64,000 bases of DNA. Origin: Tritonibacter mobilis. Lineage in GTDB: Bacteria > Pseudomonadota > Alphaproteobacteria > Rhodobacterales > Rhodobacteraceae. Location of the stretch: positions 310,001 to 374,000 of the forward strand of contig NZ_LNWY01000005.1 of the NCBI RefSeq assembly GCF_001681715.1, written 5' to 3'. A program made the position numbers and the translations under genes. How positions within the stretch are numbered: the stretch's first letter is position 1; the number at the start of each line of letters is the position of its first letter. The notes below the pieces were generated by a model. It was not told the origin of the DNA, ran no database searches, and saw nothing but the letters and a program-made list of their open reading frames with translations. This document shows positions 35,848-43,380 of the stretch, piece after piece.

Positions 35848-36789
35848 TCATCCGCCCTTTGGATCAGTCAGTGGCTTGGCTTTGCCTCGGTCCAGTCCCA
35901 AACGGCTCTCACGCCAGATTACGATGCCATTTGCCACAATGACCAGCGCTGCACCTGCCAGCATCACCGCGGATGGCCATTCTGCGAACCAAATGTAGCC
36001 AATCACCAGCGCAAACAACATCGACACGTAGTCATAAGGGGCCAGCAGCGATGCAGGTGCAAACCGATAGGACGAGGTGATCAGGATCTGGGCAACTGCA
36101 CCAATAAAGCCAGTACTGATCAGCAGCAGCAACAAGGGGGTATCGGGCATGATCCAGCCAAAGGGCAAGGTAAGAAGCGACAACAGTGAAGCGGTCACAG
36201 AGAAGTAAAAGACAATCGCCGCGGTTTCCTCGCTCTGTACCATTTTCCGGATGTGGATTTGTACAAACCCGCGCAAGGCAGCGGCCGTCAGGACCAGCAT
36301 CGCTCCGATGAAGGCCGTATCCTGAAACGCCTCAGATCCCCCAAGTCGGGGAGAAAGCATGATCACTACGCCGACAAGCCCGATGGCGACGGCGCTGATG
36401 CGAATGATGCGAATACGCTCCCCGAGCAGCAACGCCGCCAGCACCAGCGTAAAGATTGGGGTGGCATAACCCAGAGCCGTAACCTCTGGCAGTGGCAGGA
36501 TGGCCAGGGCTGCAAAATTCAGACCCATTGCAGAGGTCCCCACTAAGCCACGCCAAAAATGAAGCATCGGGCTTTTGGTGCGCAATCCGGCTGGTAGATC
36601 GCCACGTAGGGCAAGCCACACAAGGATTACAGGCAGCACGAAAAAAGATCGAAAAAACACGGCCTGACCCGTGGGAACAGTCTGTGTGATCTCTTTGATC
36701 AAACCCGACATGATGGTGAAAAGCCCAATGGCGGTCACTTTCAGGGTGATCGCCAAAAGTGGTCGATGCGATGTTAAGCTTTTTACCAT
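35848..36789 (-). CDS. DMT-family (EamA) transporter
   Basis: 313 aa with ten hydrophobic segments in two EamA repeats, e.g. AITLKVTAIGLFTIMSGL, ALAILPLPEVTALGYATPIF, and TGFIGAVAQILITSSYRF with LAPYDYVSMLFALVIGYIWF. Members export metabolites, amino acids or purines; substrate unknown. The start ATG follows a 14-bp GC-rich hairpin whose 3' arm contains the only ribosome-binding-like AGGG. It sits convergent with ohrR. Confidence 0.9.
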   Translation of the reverse strand: MVKSLTSHRPLLAITLKVTAIGLFTIMSGLIKEITQTVPTGQAVFFRSFFVLPVILVWLALRGDLPAGLRTKSPMLHFWRGLVGTSAMGLNFAALAILPLPEVTALGYATPIFTLVLAALLLGERIRIIRISAVAIGLVGVVIMLSPRLGGSEAFQDTAFIGAMLVLTAAALRGFVQIHIRKMVQSEETAAIVFYFSVTASLLSLLTLPFGWIMPDTPLLLLLISTGFIGAVAQILITSSYRFAPASLLAPYDYVSMLFALVIGYIWFAEWPSAVMLAGAALVIVANGIVIWRESRLGLDRGKAKPLTDPKGG

Positions 36790-36795
36790 GAGCGG

Positions 36796-36835
36796 ACCCT
36801 GCGCGCTTGTCCGATGAATGGCAAGCGCGCAGGGT
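36796..36835 (-). promoter_or_regulatory. 14-bp perfect hairpin over the DMT transporter ribosome-binding site
   Basis: ACCCTGCGCGCTTG (36796-36809) and CAAGCGCGCAGGGT (36822-36835) pair perfectly around a 12-nt loop. On the minus strand the hairpin ends 6 nt before the DMT ATG and buries the AGGG that would serve as Shine-Dalgarno. No T run follows, so a pure terminator for the upstream CDF gene is less likely. It may do both jobs. Confidence 0.5.
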
Positions 36836-36875
36836 TGAACTGGTACATTATTTACTGGTCAACAATTCGGCTAGG

Positions 36876-37538
36876 TCAGTGCGCGTGACCGTGGTCATGG
36901 GCGTGGTCATCTTGCGCGGCCTTGGCCTTACCATCGCGCCACTCTGCAAGAGCTTGGCGCAGGATCTGGAAAGCGGAACTCAGGAACAAACCGGCCATGA
37001 TGCCCGCAACGATCAGATCGGGCCAACCTGTTGCGGTGCCCCAGACGCCGAGGGCCGCGATCATCACTGCCACGTTTCCAACCGCATCATTGCGCGAACA
37101 CAGCCAGACCGAACGTACGTTCGCATCGCCATCTTTATAGGCGGCCAGCAATGCCACCGACAAAAGGTTCGCGGCGAGCGCCATGAAGCCGATATAGCCC
37201 ATGACTTGCGCCTCCGGGACGCCAACGACGAAAACTTTCCAAACAGTAGAGCCAAAGACCCAGCTCCCCATCAGCAAGAGGCTTACGCCCTTACCAATTG
37301 CCGCCATTGACCGTGCGCGCAGGCTGGCACCGATTACCGCCAGTGAAATCCCGTAAGTGAGCGCATCACCCAGAAAGTCCAGGGCGTCAGCCTTCAGTGC
37401 TTGGCTATTGGCGGCCTGACCGGCTGCCATTTCAACGAAGAACATCGCCGCGTTGATTACGATTACAGCCCAGAGACGACGCTTGTATTCGCGTGATACG
37501 CCGTCAAACTGAGCGTTGTGGTTGCAACATCCTGCCAT
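36876..37538 (-). CDS. cation diffusion facilitator (Zn/Co/Cd efflux) transporter
   Basis: 220 aa. CDF six-helix protein: VIVINAAMFFVEMAAG, SQALKADALDFLGDALTYG (the metal site HxxxD/DxxxD region, here with Asp pairs), SVWLCSRNDAVGNVAVMIAA (second site), and a C-terminal His-rich tail DDHAHDHGHAH. N-terminus GCCNHN adds possible metal ligands. It is shorter than CDFs with a cytoplasmic domain. It should expel a divalent metal across the inner membrane in exchange for protons. Divergent from a MerR regulator gene with a matching operator. Confidence 0.88.
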   Translation of the reverse strand: MAGCCNHNAQFDGVSREYKRRLWAVIVINAAMFFVEMAAGQAANSQALKADALDFLGDALTYGISLAVIGASLRARSMAAIGKGVSLLLMGSWVFGSTVWKVFVVGVPEAQVMGYIGFMALAANLLSVALLAAYKDGDANVRSVWLCSRNDAVGNVAVMIAALGVWGTATGWPDLIVAGIMAGLFLSSAFQILRQALAEWRDGKAKAAQDDHAHDHGHAH

Positions 37539-37581
37539 GGGTCAGGTCCTTTGCTCTTGTCCTTGATCTCGATTCGGTATG

Positions 37582-37612
37582 AACCTAATTGCTCTAGCCA
37601 CTAGAGGTTCAA
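37582..37612 (-). promoter_or_regulatory. MerR-type promoter with 19-bp spacer for the CDF gene
   Basis: On the minus strand, -35 TTGAAC (37612-37607) and -10 TAGGTT (37587-37582) are 19 bp apart. The spacer holds a perfect palindrome CTCTAG-TGG-CTAGAG (37606-37592). Long spacers with a dyad are the hallmark of promoters activated by MerR-family proteins. Confidence 0.75.
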
Positions 37613-37624
37613 GAGGGGATTTCG

Positions 37625-38041
37625 ATGTATTCTATCGGCGCACTGTCAAAGGCCACCGGGGTCAAGGTTCCAACCATTCGCTATTACGAAGAAATCGGCC
37701 TGATTGATCATGCGACGCGCAATGCAGGTAATCAGCGGCGGTATGATCAAGCAGGGCTAGAGCGGCTCGGCTTTATCAAACATGCTCGTGATCTTGGCTT
37801 CGCGCTTGAAGAAATCAAAGACCTCATGGCGCTCAACGGTGAGTTGGGGCAGGACTGTCATGCGGCCGATATTATTGCGAAGGCGCAGTTGGAAAAGGTC
37901 CGCGCACGGATTTCACGCCTCCAGCAGCTTGAGGCTGAACTGGAAAGGATCACCCACCTGTGTGAAGGCGGTAGCGGCGGGACGTGCAAGGTGTTGGGAG
38001 CGTTGGGCGATCACAGCCTGTGCATCGGCGATCACGATTGA
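37625..38041 (+). CDS. MerR-family metal-responsive regulator (ZntR/CadR-like)
   Basis: 138 aa. HTH: YSIGALSKATGVKVPTIRYY and EEIGLIDHATRNAGNQRRYD; coiled-coil dimer helix: ADIIAKAQLEKVRARISRLQQ. Metal ligands: Cys in QDCHAADI and C-terminal HLCEGGSGGTCKVLG plus SLCIGDHD, as in Zn/Cd/Pb sensors. It should twist the 19-bp-spacer promoter of the divergent CDF gene when metal binds. The metal is not certain; ZntR-like is favoured over CueR because of the long cysteine-rich tail. Confidence 0.88.
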   Translation: MYSIGALSKATGVKVPTIRYYEEIGLIDHATRNAGNQRRYDQAGLERLGFIKHARDLGFALEEIKDLMALNGELGQDCHAADIIAKAQLEKVRARISRLQQLEAELERITHLCEGGSGGTCKVLGALGDHSLCIGDHD

Positions 38042-38057
38042 TCGAATTCAACCGCCC

Positions 38058-38951
38058 TTAGACACCGGGCGGATCTGCAGGGGGGATGAACTTCTCCATG
38101 TCCTCGGCAGCCAGAACCGCCTGAAGACCGCTGCGATAGTCTGGATATAGCAGATCGACGCCTAAGTCTTCTTTGATCCTGTCATTGCGCACGCGTTTGT
38201 TTTCGCCGTAAAAACTGCGGGCCATCGGGCTCATGCCCGCTTCATCAAATGGCACCTCTGAGGGGATTGGCAGCCCCAACAGTTCGGCGGCATATCCCAA
38301 AACGTCTTGTGGGGGGGCTGGTTCATCATCACAGACATTGTAGATCGCCCCCGGGTCAGGATGAGCGATGGATGCCTTTAGAACCTGTGCGATATCATCC
38401 ACATGGGCGCGCGAAAACACCTGACCGGGTTTGACGATGCGACGAGCCTTGCCTGCCATGAGTTTCGCAAATGGACCACGACCAGGCCCATAGATCCCCG
38501 CGAGGCGGAAAATATGAAGTGGTAGCTTTGGCACCGCCGACCAGTCATTTTCCGCCTGCACGCGCCAATCTCCACGCTGACTTGATGGTGTGGCGGGAGT
38601 GGCTTCATCCACCCACCCCCCATCGTGGTCACCGTAGACAGCGGTGGTTGACAGATACCCCACCCACTCCAGCGAAGGCAGCGCGGCAATTTGTGTACCC
38701 AGCGCATTCAGCACCGGATCGCCAGCCTCGGACGGGCTAATTGACAAGAGGATATGAGTGACGTTTTGCAGTGGGAGGTCATCTCCCGGCCATGTGACCA
38801 ACTCCACATTCGCGTCATCGCTATGGTCAGGGGTGTCACGGGTTGTACCGATGATATGCCACTCATTGCGCGGCAGAATTTTTGCCAACGCGCGGGCGGT
38901 ATAGCCATATCCAAAGCAGAGAAGCGTTTTGAGAGTGGTGTCCTGAGTCAT
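38058..38951 (-). CDS. extended SDR / NAD-dependent epimerase-like protein (YeeZ-like)
   Basis: 297 aa from the ATG that starts MTQDTTLKTLLCFGYGYTAR; longer frames add a region with no homology. Rossmann motif LCFGYGYTARALAKIL, then ISPSEAGDPVLNAL, SLEWVGYLSTTAVYGDHDGG with the active-site Tyr, FRLAGIYGPGRGPF, and SRAHVDDIAQVLKASI. It resembles E. coli YeeZ. Substrate unknown. Converges with the MerR gene (16 bp apart). Confidence 0.85.
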   Translation of the reverse strand: MTQDTTLKTLLCFGYGYTARALAKILPRNEWHIIGTTRDTPDHSDDANVELVTWPGDDLPLQNVTHILLSISPSEAGDPVLNALGTQIAALPSLEWVGYLSTTAVYGDHDGGWVDEATPATPSSQRGDWRVQAENDWSAVPKLPLHIFRLAGIYGPGRGPFAKLMAGKARRIVKPGQVFSRAHVDDIAQVLKASIAHPDPGAIYNVCDDEPAPPQDVLGYAAELLGLPIPSEVPFDEAGMSPMARSFYGENKRVRNDRIKEDLGVDLLYPDYRSGLQAVLAAEDMEKFIPPADPPGV

Positions 38952-39088
38952 GAGGCAGACCATGCGGGCGGGCGCAGGCAGATGCAAGCAACTGCCGGTA
39001 GTCATTGGGTATGATCCGCTCTACTACGTTCGAACCATTGCGCCTGACAAGGGCGCAACTCAGACGCGTAGCAAAGAGGAGAACATAA

Positions 39089-39370
39089 ATGTTGACGTCC
39101 GAAAGTCAGTTCGAGACCGCCAAAGCCAGCCAGTATCTGCAGCAATTGTGCAAACATTTCGCGCATAAGGTCGAGGCGTCATGTGACGCTCATTCCGGCA
39201 AGGTCGCGTTTCCCTGTGGCACGGCAACCTTCGCTGCCAGCGACGATGTCTTGGTTATGACTGTGGTGGCAGAAGATCGGGCGGGATTAGAGCAATCCAA
39301 AGAGATCATCGAAAGCCATCTGATCCGTTTTGCCTTCCGCGATAAACTAGAGCGCCTTGACTGGGCCTGA
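39089..39370 (+). CDS. DUF2218 family protein
   Basis: 93 aa, one DUF2218 domain: SQYLQQLCKHFAHKVEASCD and GKVAFPCGTATFAASDD, then HLIRFAFRDKLERLDW. The family is found repeatedly next to iron-siderophore transport genes, as here, with a siderophore importer 130 bp downstream. The conserved H(F)AHK and Cys positions could be ligands for metal or chelator; no function is established. A GAGGAG ribosome-binding site precedes the ATG. Confidence 0.88.
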   Translation: MLTSESQFETAKASQYLQQLCKHFAHKVEASCDAHSGKVAFPCGTATFAASDDVLVMTVVAEDRAGLEQSKEIIESHLIRFAFRDKLERLDWA

Positions 39371-39500
39371 AATCTAACTTTCCGAATTGACCATGGCTCT
39401 TCTGTGTGAGCTATGGCAGTTAATCAATGCCAGCAATTGCACAAGCAACAGCCAGCGAGACCGATCCCTCAAAACCATCAAAAGACCCGGAGTCTTTTCT

Positions 39501-40397
39501 ATGTTTCGATCACTCGCCTGTGCCTCCGCACTGTTTCTTGCAGTGCCTGCTTTTGCTGCGGAGACTGTTTCCGTCGACACCTACCGCGGTGTTGTAGATG
39601 TCCCCGCCAATCCTGAAAAAATCGCCGTTTTTGATATCGCCGCTGTGGACACGTTGTCTGCGCTGGGCGTCGACGTAAGCGGCGCGCCGCAGAACCTTTA
39701 TGTGGACTACCTCCAAAGCGTTGCGGACAAAGCCGAAGATCTGGGCACCCTGTTTGAGCCTGATATTGAGGCCGTACATGCACTGCAGCCCGATTTGATC
39801 ATCGTGGGCGGACGCAGTTCTGATCAGGTTGATACGATGCGTGAACTGGCTCCAGCCATTGACATGACCATTTGGGAAGATGTCGTTGGACAAGGGTTGG
39901 CGCGCTTGGAAACCTACGGCAAGATCTTTGGTCGCGAAGACAAGGCGGCCGAATTGCGCGCGGATTTTGATGCGCAGCTAAAGAGCGCCCGTGCCGCGGT
40001 GGCGGATAAGGGGACGGCTCTGATCATCCTGACCAACGGTCCGAAAATTTCGGCTTATGGCAAGGCGGGCCGGTTTGGCTGGGTGCATTCCACACTAGAC
40101 CTGCCAGAAGCAGCGGCGGAGATCAGCGATTCCACACATGGTGAAAGCATCTCTTTTGAATTTATCCAGACCGTAAACCCGGACTGGTTGATTGTGATCG
40201 ACCGTCTCGCTGCGATTGGTCAGCCGGGCGAGAATGCGAAAACCACGCTCGACAACACGTTGATGCACGAAACCAAAGCGTGGAAGAACGATCAGGTCGT
40301 CTACCTCAACGCATCAGATATCTACATCTCCGGCGGCGGCATTCAGTCGATGATGCGCACGCTTTCGGATATTGAGGCCGGTTTCAACGGAAACTGA
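39501..40397 (+). CDS. siderophore ABC transporter, periplasmic binding protein (YclQ/CeuA/FatB-like)
   Basis: 298 aa from MFRSLACASALFLAVPAFAAE, a Sec signal peptide; the upstream in-frame extension lacks a signal. Class III binding-protein fold with two Rossmann-like lobes: VPANPEKIAVFDIAAVDTL, VDYLQSVADKAEDLGTLFEP, ALQPDLIIVGGRSSDQ and FIQTVNPDWLIVIDRLAAIG. The sequence resembles catecholate siderophore binders of the YclQ/CeuA group. It is the first gene of a complete importer with two permeases and an ATPase. Confidence 0.9.
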   Translation: MFRSLACASALFLAVPAFAAETVSVDTYRGVVDVPANPEKIAVFDIAAVDTLSALGVDVSGAPQNLYVDYLQSVADKAEDLGTLFEPDIEAVHALQPDLIIVGGRSSDQVDTMRELAPAIDMTIWEDVVGQGLARLETYGKIFGREDKAAELRADFDAQLKSARAAVADKGTALIILTNGPKISAYGKAGRFGWVHSTLDLPEAAAEISDSTHGESISFEFIQTVNPDWLIVIDRLAAIGQPGENAKTTLDNTLMHETKAWKNDQVVYLNASDIYISGGGIQSMMRTLSDIEAGFNGN

Positions 40398-40403
40398 TCT
40401 CTG

Positions 40404-41354
40404 ATGTCGCGCACTGCCTTGGGTGTTCTGGCCCTCAGCCTCTTGTTCGTTGGGTCGCTCTTTGTTGGAGCGACCCCTCTTTCGCCGATGGACGTTACGA
40501 CGCCGGAGGCGAGGGCCTTAATCTGGGACAGTCGCCTGCCGCGCGCATTTGCGGTGGTCCTGACCGGTGCGTCGCTGGCGATTGCCGGTCAGATCATGCA
40601 ACTCATCGCGCGCAACAGATTTGTGGAGCCGATGACCGCCGGCACCGGTCAAAGCGCGATGCTCGGACTGTTGGTCGTTTCCGTCTGTCTGCCGGCCGCC
40701 TCCGTTGGGCTCAAGATGGCGCTCTCGGCCTTTGCTGCCCTGATCGGGAGCATCGGTTTTTTTGCGATCACCCGCCGCTTGCCGCCAGAGGAGCCGCTTT
40801 TGGTGCCGCTCGTGGGTATCGTCTATGGCGGTGTGATTGGCTCGGCTGCCGTCTACATCGGTTTTCAACTTGATATGTTGCAATATATTGACATTTGGCT
40901 GACCGGTGAGTTCTCCGGCACCATGCGTGGGCGATACGAATTGCTGTGGATTGCAGGTCTTGCGGCCGTGCTGAGTTATCTGGTGGCGGATCAGTTTTCC
41001 ATTCTTGGCCTCGGGGAAACGGTGAGCCTCAACCTCGGCCTCAACTACCGTCAGGTCGTCCTGAGCGGTCTGGTAGTGATTTCAGTGGTGACGGGCCTCA
41101 CCGTGGTGACAGTGGGCGCGATTCCCTTTATCGGGCTGGTGGTGCCAAATCTTGTCAGCCGCCTCGTCGGTGACAATCTGCGCCGCAGCCTGCCGCTGAC
41201 GGCAATGGCGGGTGCAGGTTTGGTCCTGGCTTCGGATATCTTTGCACGCCTTGTGGTGCATCCGTTCGAGGTGCCCGTGGCGACCGTCATCGGCATTATC
41301 GGCGCGGCTGTCTTCCTGTGGATGCTTTACGGCAGAGCGCAGCATGTATCGTAA
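40404..41354 (+). CDS. siderophore ABC transporter permease (FecCD family, YclN-like)
   Basis: 316 aa, about nine membrane helices of the FecCD type. FVEPMTAGTGQSAMLGLLV and GGVIGSAAVYIGFQLDMLQY, LGLNYRQVVLSGLVVISVV and GAIPFIGLVVPNLVSRLVGD (coupling region for the ATPase) are visible. Six bp after the binding-protein stop; it overlaps the next permease gene by 11 bp. With that gene it forms a heterodimeric channel, as in YclN-YclO. Confidence 0.92.
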   Translation: MSRTALGVLALSLLFVGSLFVGATPLSPMDVTTPEARALIWDSRLPRAFAVVLTGASLAIAGQIMQLIARNRFVEPMTAGTGQSAMLGLLVVSVCLPAASVGLKMALSAFAALIGSIGFFAITRRLPPEEPLLVPLVGIVYGGVIGSAAVYIGFQLDMLQYIDIWLTGEFSGTMRGRYELLWIAGLAAVLSYLVADQFSILGLGETVSLNLGLNYRQVVLSGLVVISVVTGLTVVTVGAIPFIGLVVPNLVSRLVGDNLRRSLPLTAMAGAGLVLASDIFARLVVHPFEVPVATVIGIIGAAVFLWMLYGRAQHVS

Positions 41355-42288
41355 TCGCCTGCTGTTACTCACGCTCGCCCTCTTGGCCTGCGCACTCGCC
41401 TATCTGTTCACTGGCGTGAAGGGGAGCCTTGAGTTTGCGCTGATGTTTCGCGGCAAAAAACTCGCGGCATTATTGTTGATTGGCGCAGCGCAGGCGGTGG
41501 CGGCGGTGATGTTTCAGACCATTTCCGGCAATCGCATCCTGACACCTGCGATCATGGGGTTTGATGCGCTTTACGTTCTGATCCTGACAGCTGCGGTGGT
41601 TGCACTGGGCGCACCTGCCTATCAACAGCTCGATCCGGGGCTATTGATGCTGACCAATGCGACGTTGATGTGCGCGGCGGCGGTGATGCTCTTTGGCCTG
41701 TTGTTGCGCAAAGGGCAGGGCGACCTGATGCGCATGCTTCTGACCGGGGTGGTCTTGGCGGTCATGCTGCGTTCTATCACTGGCCTCTTGCAGCGTGTGA
41801 TCGACCCAAGTGAATACGCGGTGGTACAAGCGGCCTCTTTTGCGCGGTTCTCGCGGGCCGAAACGGATCTGCTGGGCGTCTCCGCTCTCCTCTGCTGTGG
41901 AGCGCTGGGATTGGCGTGGCGTATGCGGCACCGGTTGGATGTGTTGGCACTCGGACCGGTGGCATCAACCTCGCTGGGGGAGCCACCACTTCGCGGGCAG
42001 CGCAGGGCGCTCTTGCTGATTTCAGTTCTGGTTGCGGTCTCGACCGCATTAGTCGGTCCGGTGGCCTTCTTTGGTCTTTTGGTTTCTGCGCTGACCTATC
42101 TGGTTCTGCCAACCTATCGCCATGCGATCCTGCTTCCGGGTAGTGCGCTGATTTCCGGCGTGATCCTTGTTGGCGGCCAATGGGCGCTGGAGCGTGTCTT
42201 TGCCTTTACCACCCCGCTCAGTGTCGTGGTCGAATTCCTTGGTGGGGTGGTGTTCCTGCTGTTGTTGATGAAAGGACTGAAACGATGA
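41344..42288 (+). CDS. siderophore ABC transporter permease (FecCD family, YclO-like)
   Basis: 314 aa. It begins inside the end of the first permease gene. FecCD-type helices: MFRGKKLAALLLIGAAQAVA, SGNRILTPAIMGFDALYVLI, VVQAASFARFSRAETDLLGV and VGPVAFFGLLVSALTYLVLP, the coupling motif. It shares the operon with the binding protein and ATPase and overlaps the ATPase start (ATGA). The second half of the YclNO-like heterodimer. Confidence 0.92.
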   Translation: MYRNRLLLLTLALLACALAYLFTGVKGSLEFALMFRGKKLAALLLIGAAQAVAAVMFQTISGNRILTPAIMGFDALYVLILTAAVVALGAPAYQQLDPGLLMLTNATLMCAAAVMLFGLLLRKGQGDLMRMLLTGVVLAVMLRSITGLLQRVIDPSEYAVVQAASFARFSRAETDLLGVSALLCCGALGLAWRMRHRLDVLALGPVASTSLGEPPLRGQRRALLLISVLVAVSTALVGPVAFFGLLVSALTYLVLPTYRHAILLPGSALISGVILVGGQWALERVFAFTTPLSVVVEFLGGVVFLLLLMKGLKR

Positions 42289-43037
42289 TCGAGGTCCAGA
42301 ACCTGTCCCATGATATCCACGGTGCACCGATCCTCAGGGATATTTCTGTCACTGTCCCCAAAGGTGGCGTGACCGCGCTTGTTGGTCCCAATGGTGCGGG
42401 AAAATCCACGCTGCTGTCACTCATGGCGCGATTAATACCCCGACAACAGGGGCGTATCACGGTGGATGAGCTTGTCGTGGGCGAAAGCGATGACAAGGAT
42501 TTGGCAAGGCGCCTCGCGATCTTGCCGCAAACGGTTCACGCCGCAAGCCGTTTGACAGTGCGCGATTTGGTTGGCTTTGGCCGGTATCCCTATCACAGGG
42601 GACGCCCAACGCCTGATGACCGCGCGATGGTTGAGGACGGTATGCGCCTCTTTGATCTGTTGCCGCTGGCGGAGCGGTCGCTTGATACGTTGTCCGGTGG
42701 GCAACGACAGCGCGCGTTTGTGGCGATGACCTATGTGCAGGATACGGATTATTTGTTGCTGGATGAGCCGTTGAACAATCTTGATTTGGCAGCCTCGCGC
42801 GCGCTGATGGCCCGCCTCAGAGATCTGGCAGACAATAAGGACCGCACGGTTATCATCGTGCTGCATGACATCAATTTTGCCACCGCCTATGCCGACCGTG
42901 TTCTGGTGATGAAGGAGGGGCGCCTTTGTGCAGATGGTGCACCGCAGGATGTGATTACCGAAACGCTGATCCAGAGCGTCTTTGAAACCGACGCGCCATT
43001 ACGCACGGTTGAGGGTCGTCCGGTCGTGATGGTCTGA
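42285..43037 (+). CDS. siderophore ABC transporter ATPase (YclP-like)
   Basis: 250 aa. Walker A LVGPNGAGKSTLLSLMARLI, signature TLSGGQRQRAFVAMTYVQD, Walker B YLLLDEPLNNLDLAASRALM, H-loop VLHDINFATAYADRV. Iron-chelate ATPase family, energising the two permeases at the inner-membrane inner face. It is the last gene of the siderophore operon; the cobalamin riboswitch begins 53 bp after the stop. Confidence 0.94.
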   Translation: MIEVQNLSHDIHGAPILRDISVTVPKGGVTALVGPNGAGKSTLLSLMARLIPRQQGRITVDELVVGESDDKDLARRLAILPQTVHAASRLTVRDLVGFGRYPYHRGRPTPDDRAMVEDGMRLFDLLPLAERSLDTLSGGQRQRAFVAMTYVQDTDYLLLDEPLNNLDLAASRALMARLRDLADNKDRTVIIVLHDINFATAYADRVLVMKEGRLCADGAPQDVITETLIQSVFETDAPLRTVEGRPVVMV

Positions 43038-43090
43038 TCCGGCTCTTCCCTGTCGCTTGACACAGGCCGTCTCACTGACGCAAGAGAGTA

Positions 43091-43280
43091 GCGATGGTTC
43101 CCCGACGCCTAAGGCAAGTGGGATGAAAAGGGAATTCGGTGAGGAGGAGCCAAAGGGCGCCAAATCCGAAACTGCCCCCGCAACTGTAAGCGGCAAGTGC
43201 CCCGTCACACACCACTGATCCAAATGGGTCGGGAAGGGACGGACGCGCAACGCCCCGCAAGTCAGGAGACCTGCCATCGC
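43091..43280 (+). ncRNA. cobalamin (adenosylcobalamin) riboswitch
   Basis: All conserved parts are visible in order. P1 5' arm GCGATGG (43091-43097) pairs with CCATCGC (43274-43280). GGTTCCC follows, then GGGAATTCGGTG at about 43129, the core CCGAAACTGCCCCCGCAACT at about 43168 with GTAAGCGG, a P6-P11-type CCACTG...GGGAAGG segment, and the B12 box AAGTCAGGAGACCTGCC (43259-43275). It precedes a ferredoxin-like gene and BtuFCD-type importer genes, a typical target. Binding of coenzyme B12 should lower expression. Confidence 0.95.
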
Positions 43281-43359
43281 GATGTATAAACCAAGCGGGC
43301 GGTGGGCCTGCGGAGGACGCGATGCCAGATGTGATGTATCTGATGGACTGCAGTTGCCT

Positions 43360-43376
43360 GCCTCCCGTTGGGAGGC
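43360..43376 (+). promoter_or_regulatory. ribosome-binding-site hairpin, likely riboswitch expression platform
   Basis: GCCTCCC-GTT-GGGAGGC is a perfect 7-bp hairpin. Its 3' arm GGGAGGC is the Shine-Dalgarno of the ATG at 43381. It lies 80 nt after the aptamer. Folding would block translation of the first gene in the operon, which suits a translational B12 off-switch. Confidence 0.6.
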
Positions 43377-43380
43377 TGGA

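Noticed and set aside
43282-43380. ATG at 43282 as the start of the ferredoxin-like gene
   Set aside because: It lies two bases after the riboswitch P1 arm without a ribosome-binding site, whereas the ATG at 43381 has GGGAGG at good spacing.
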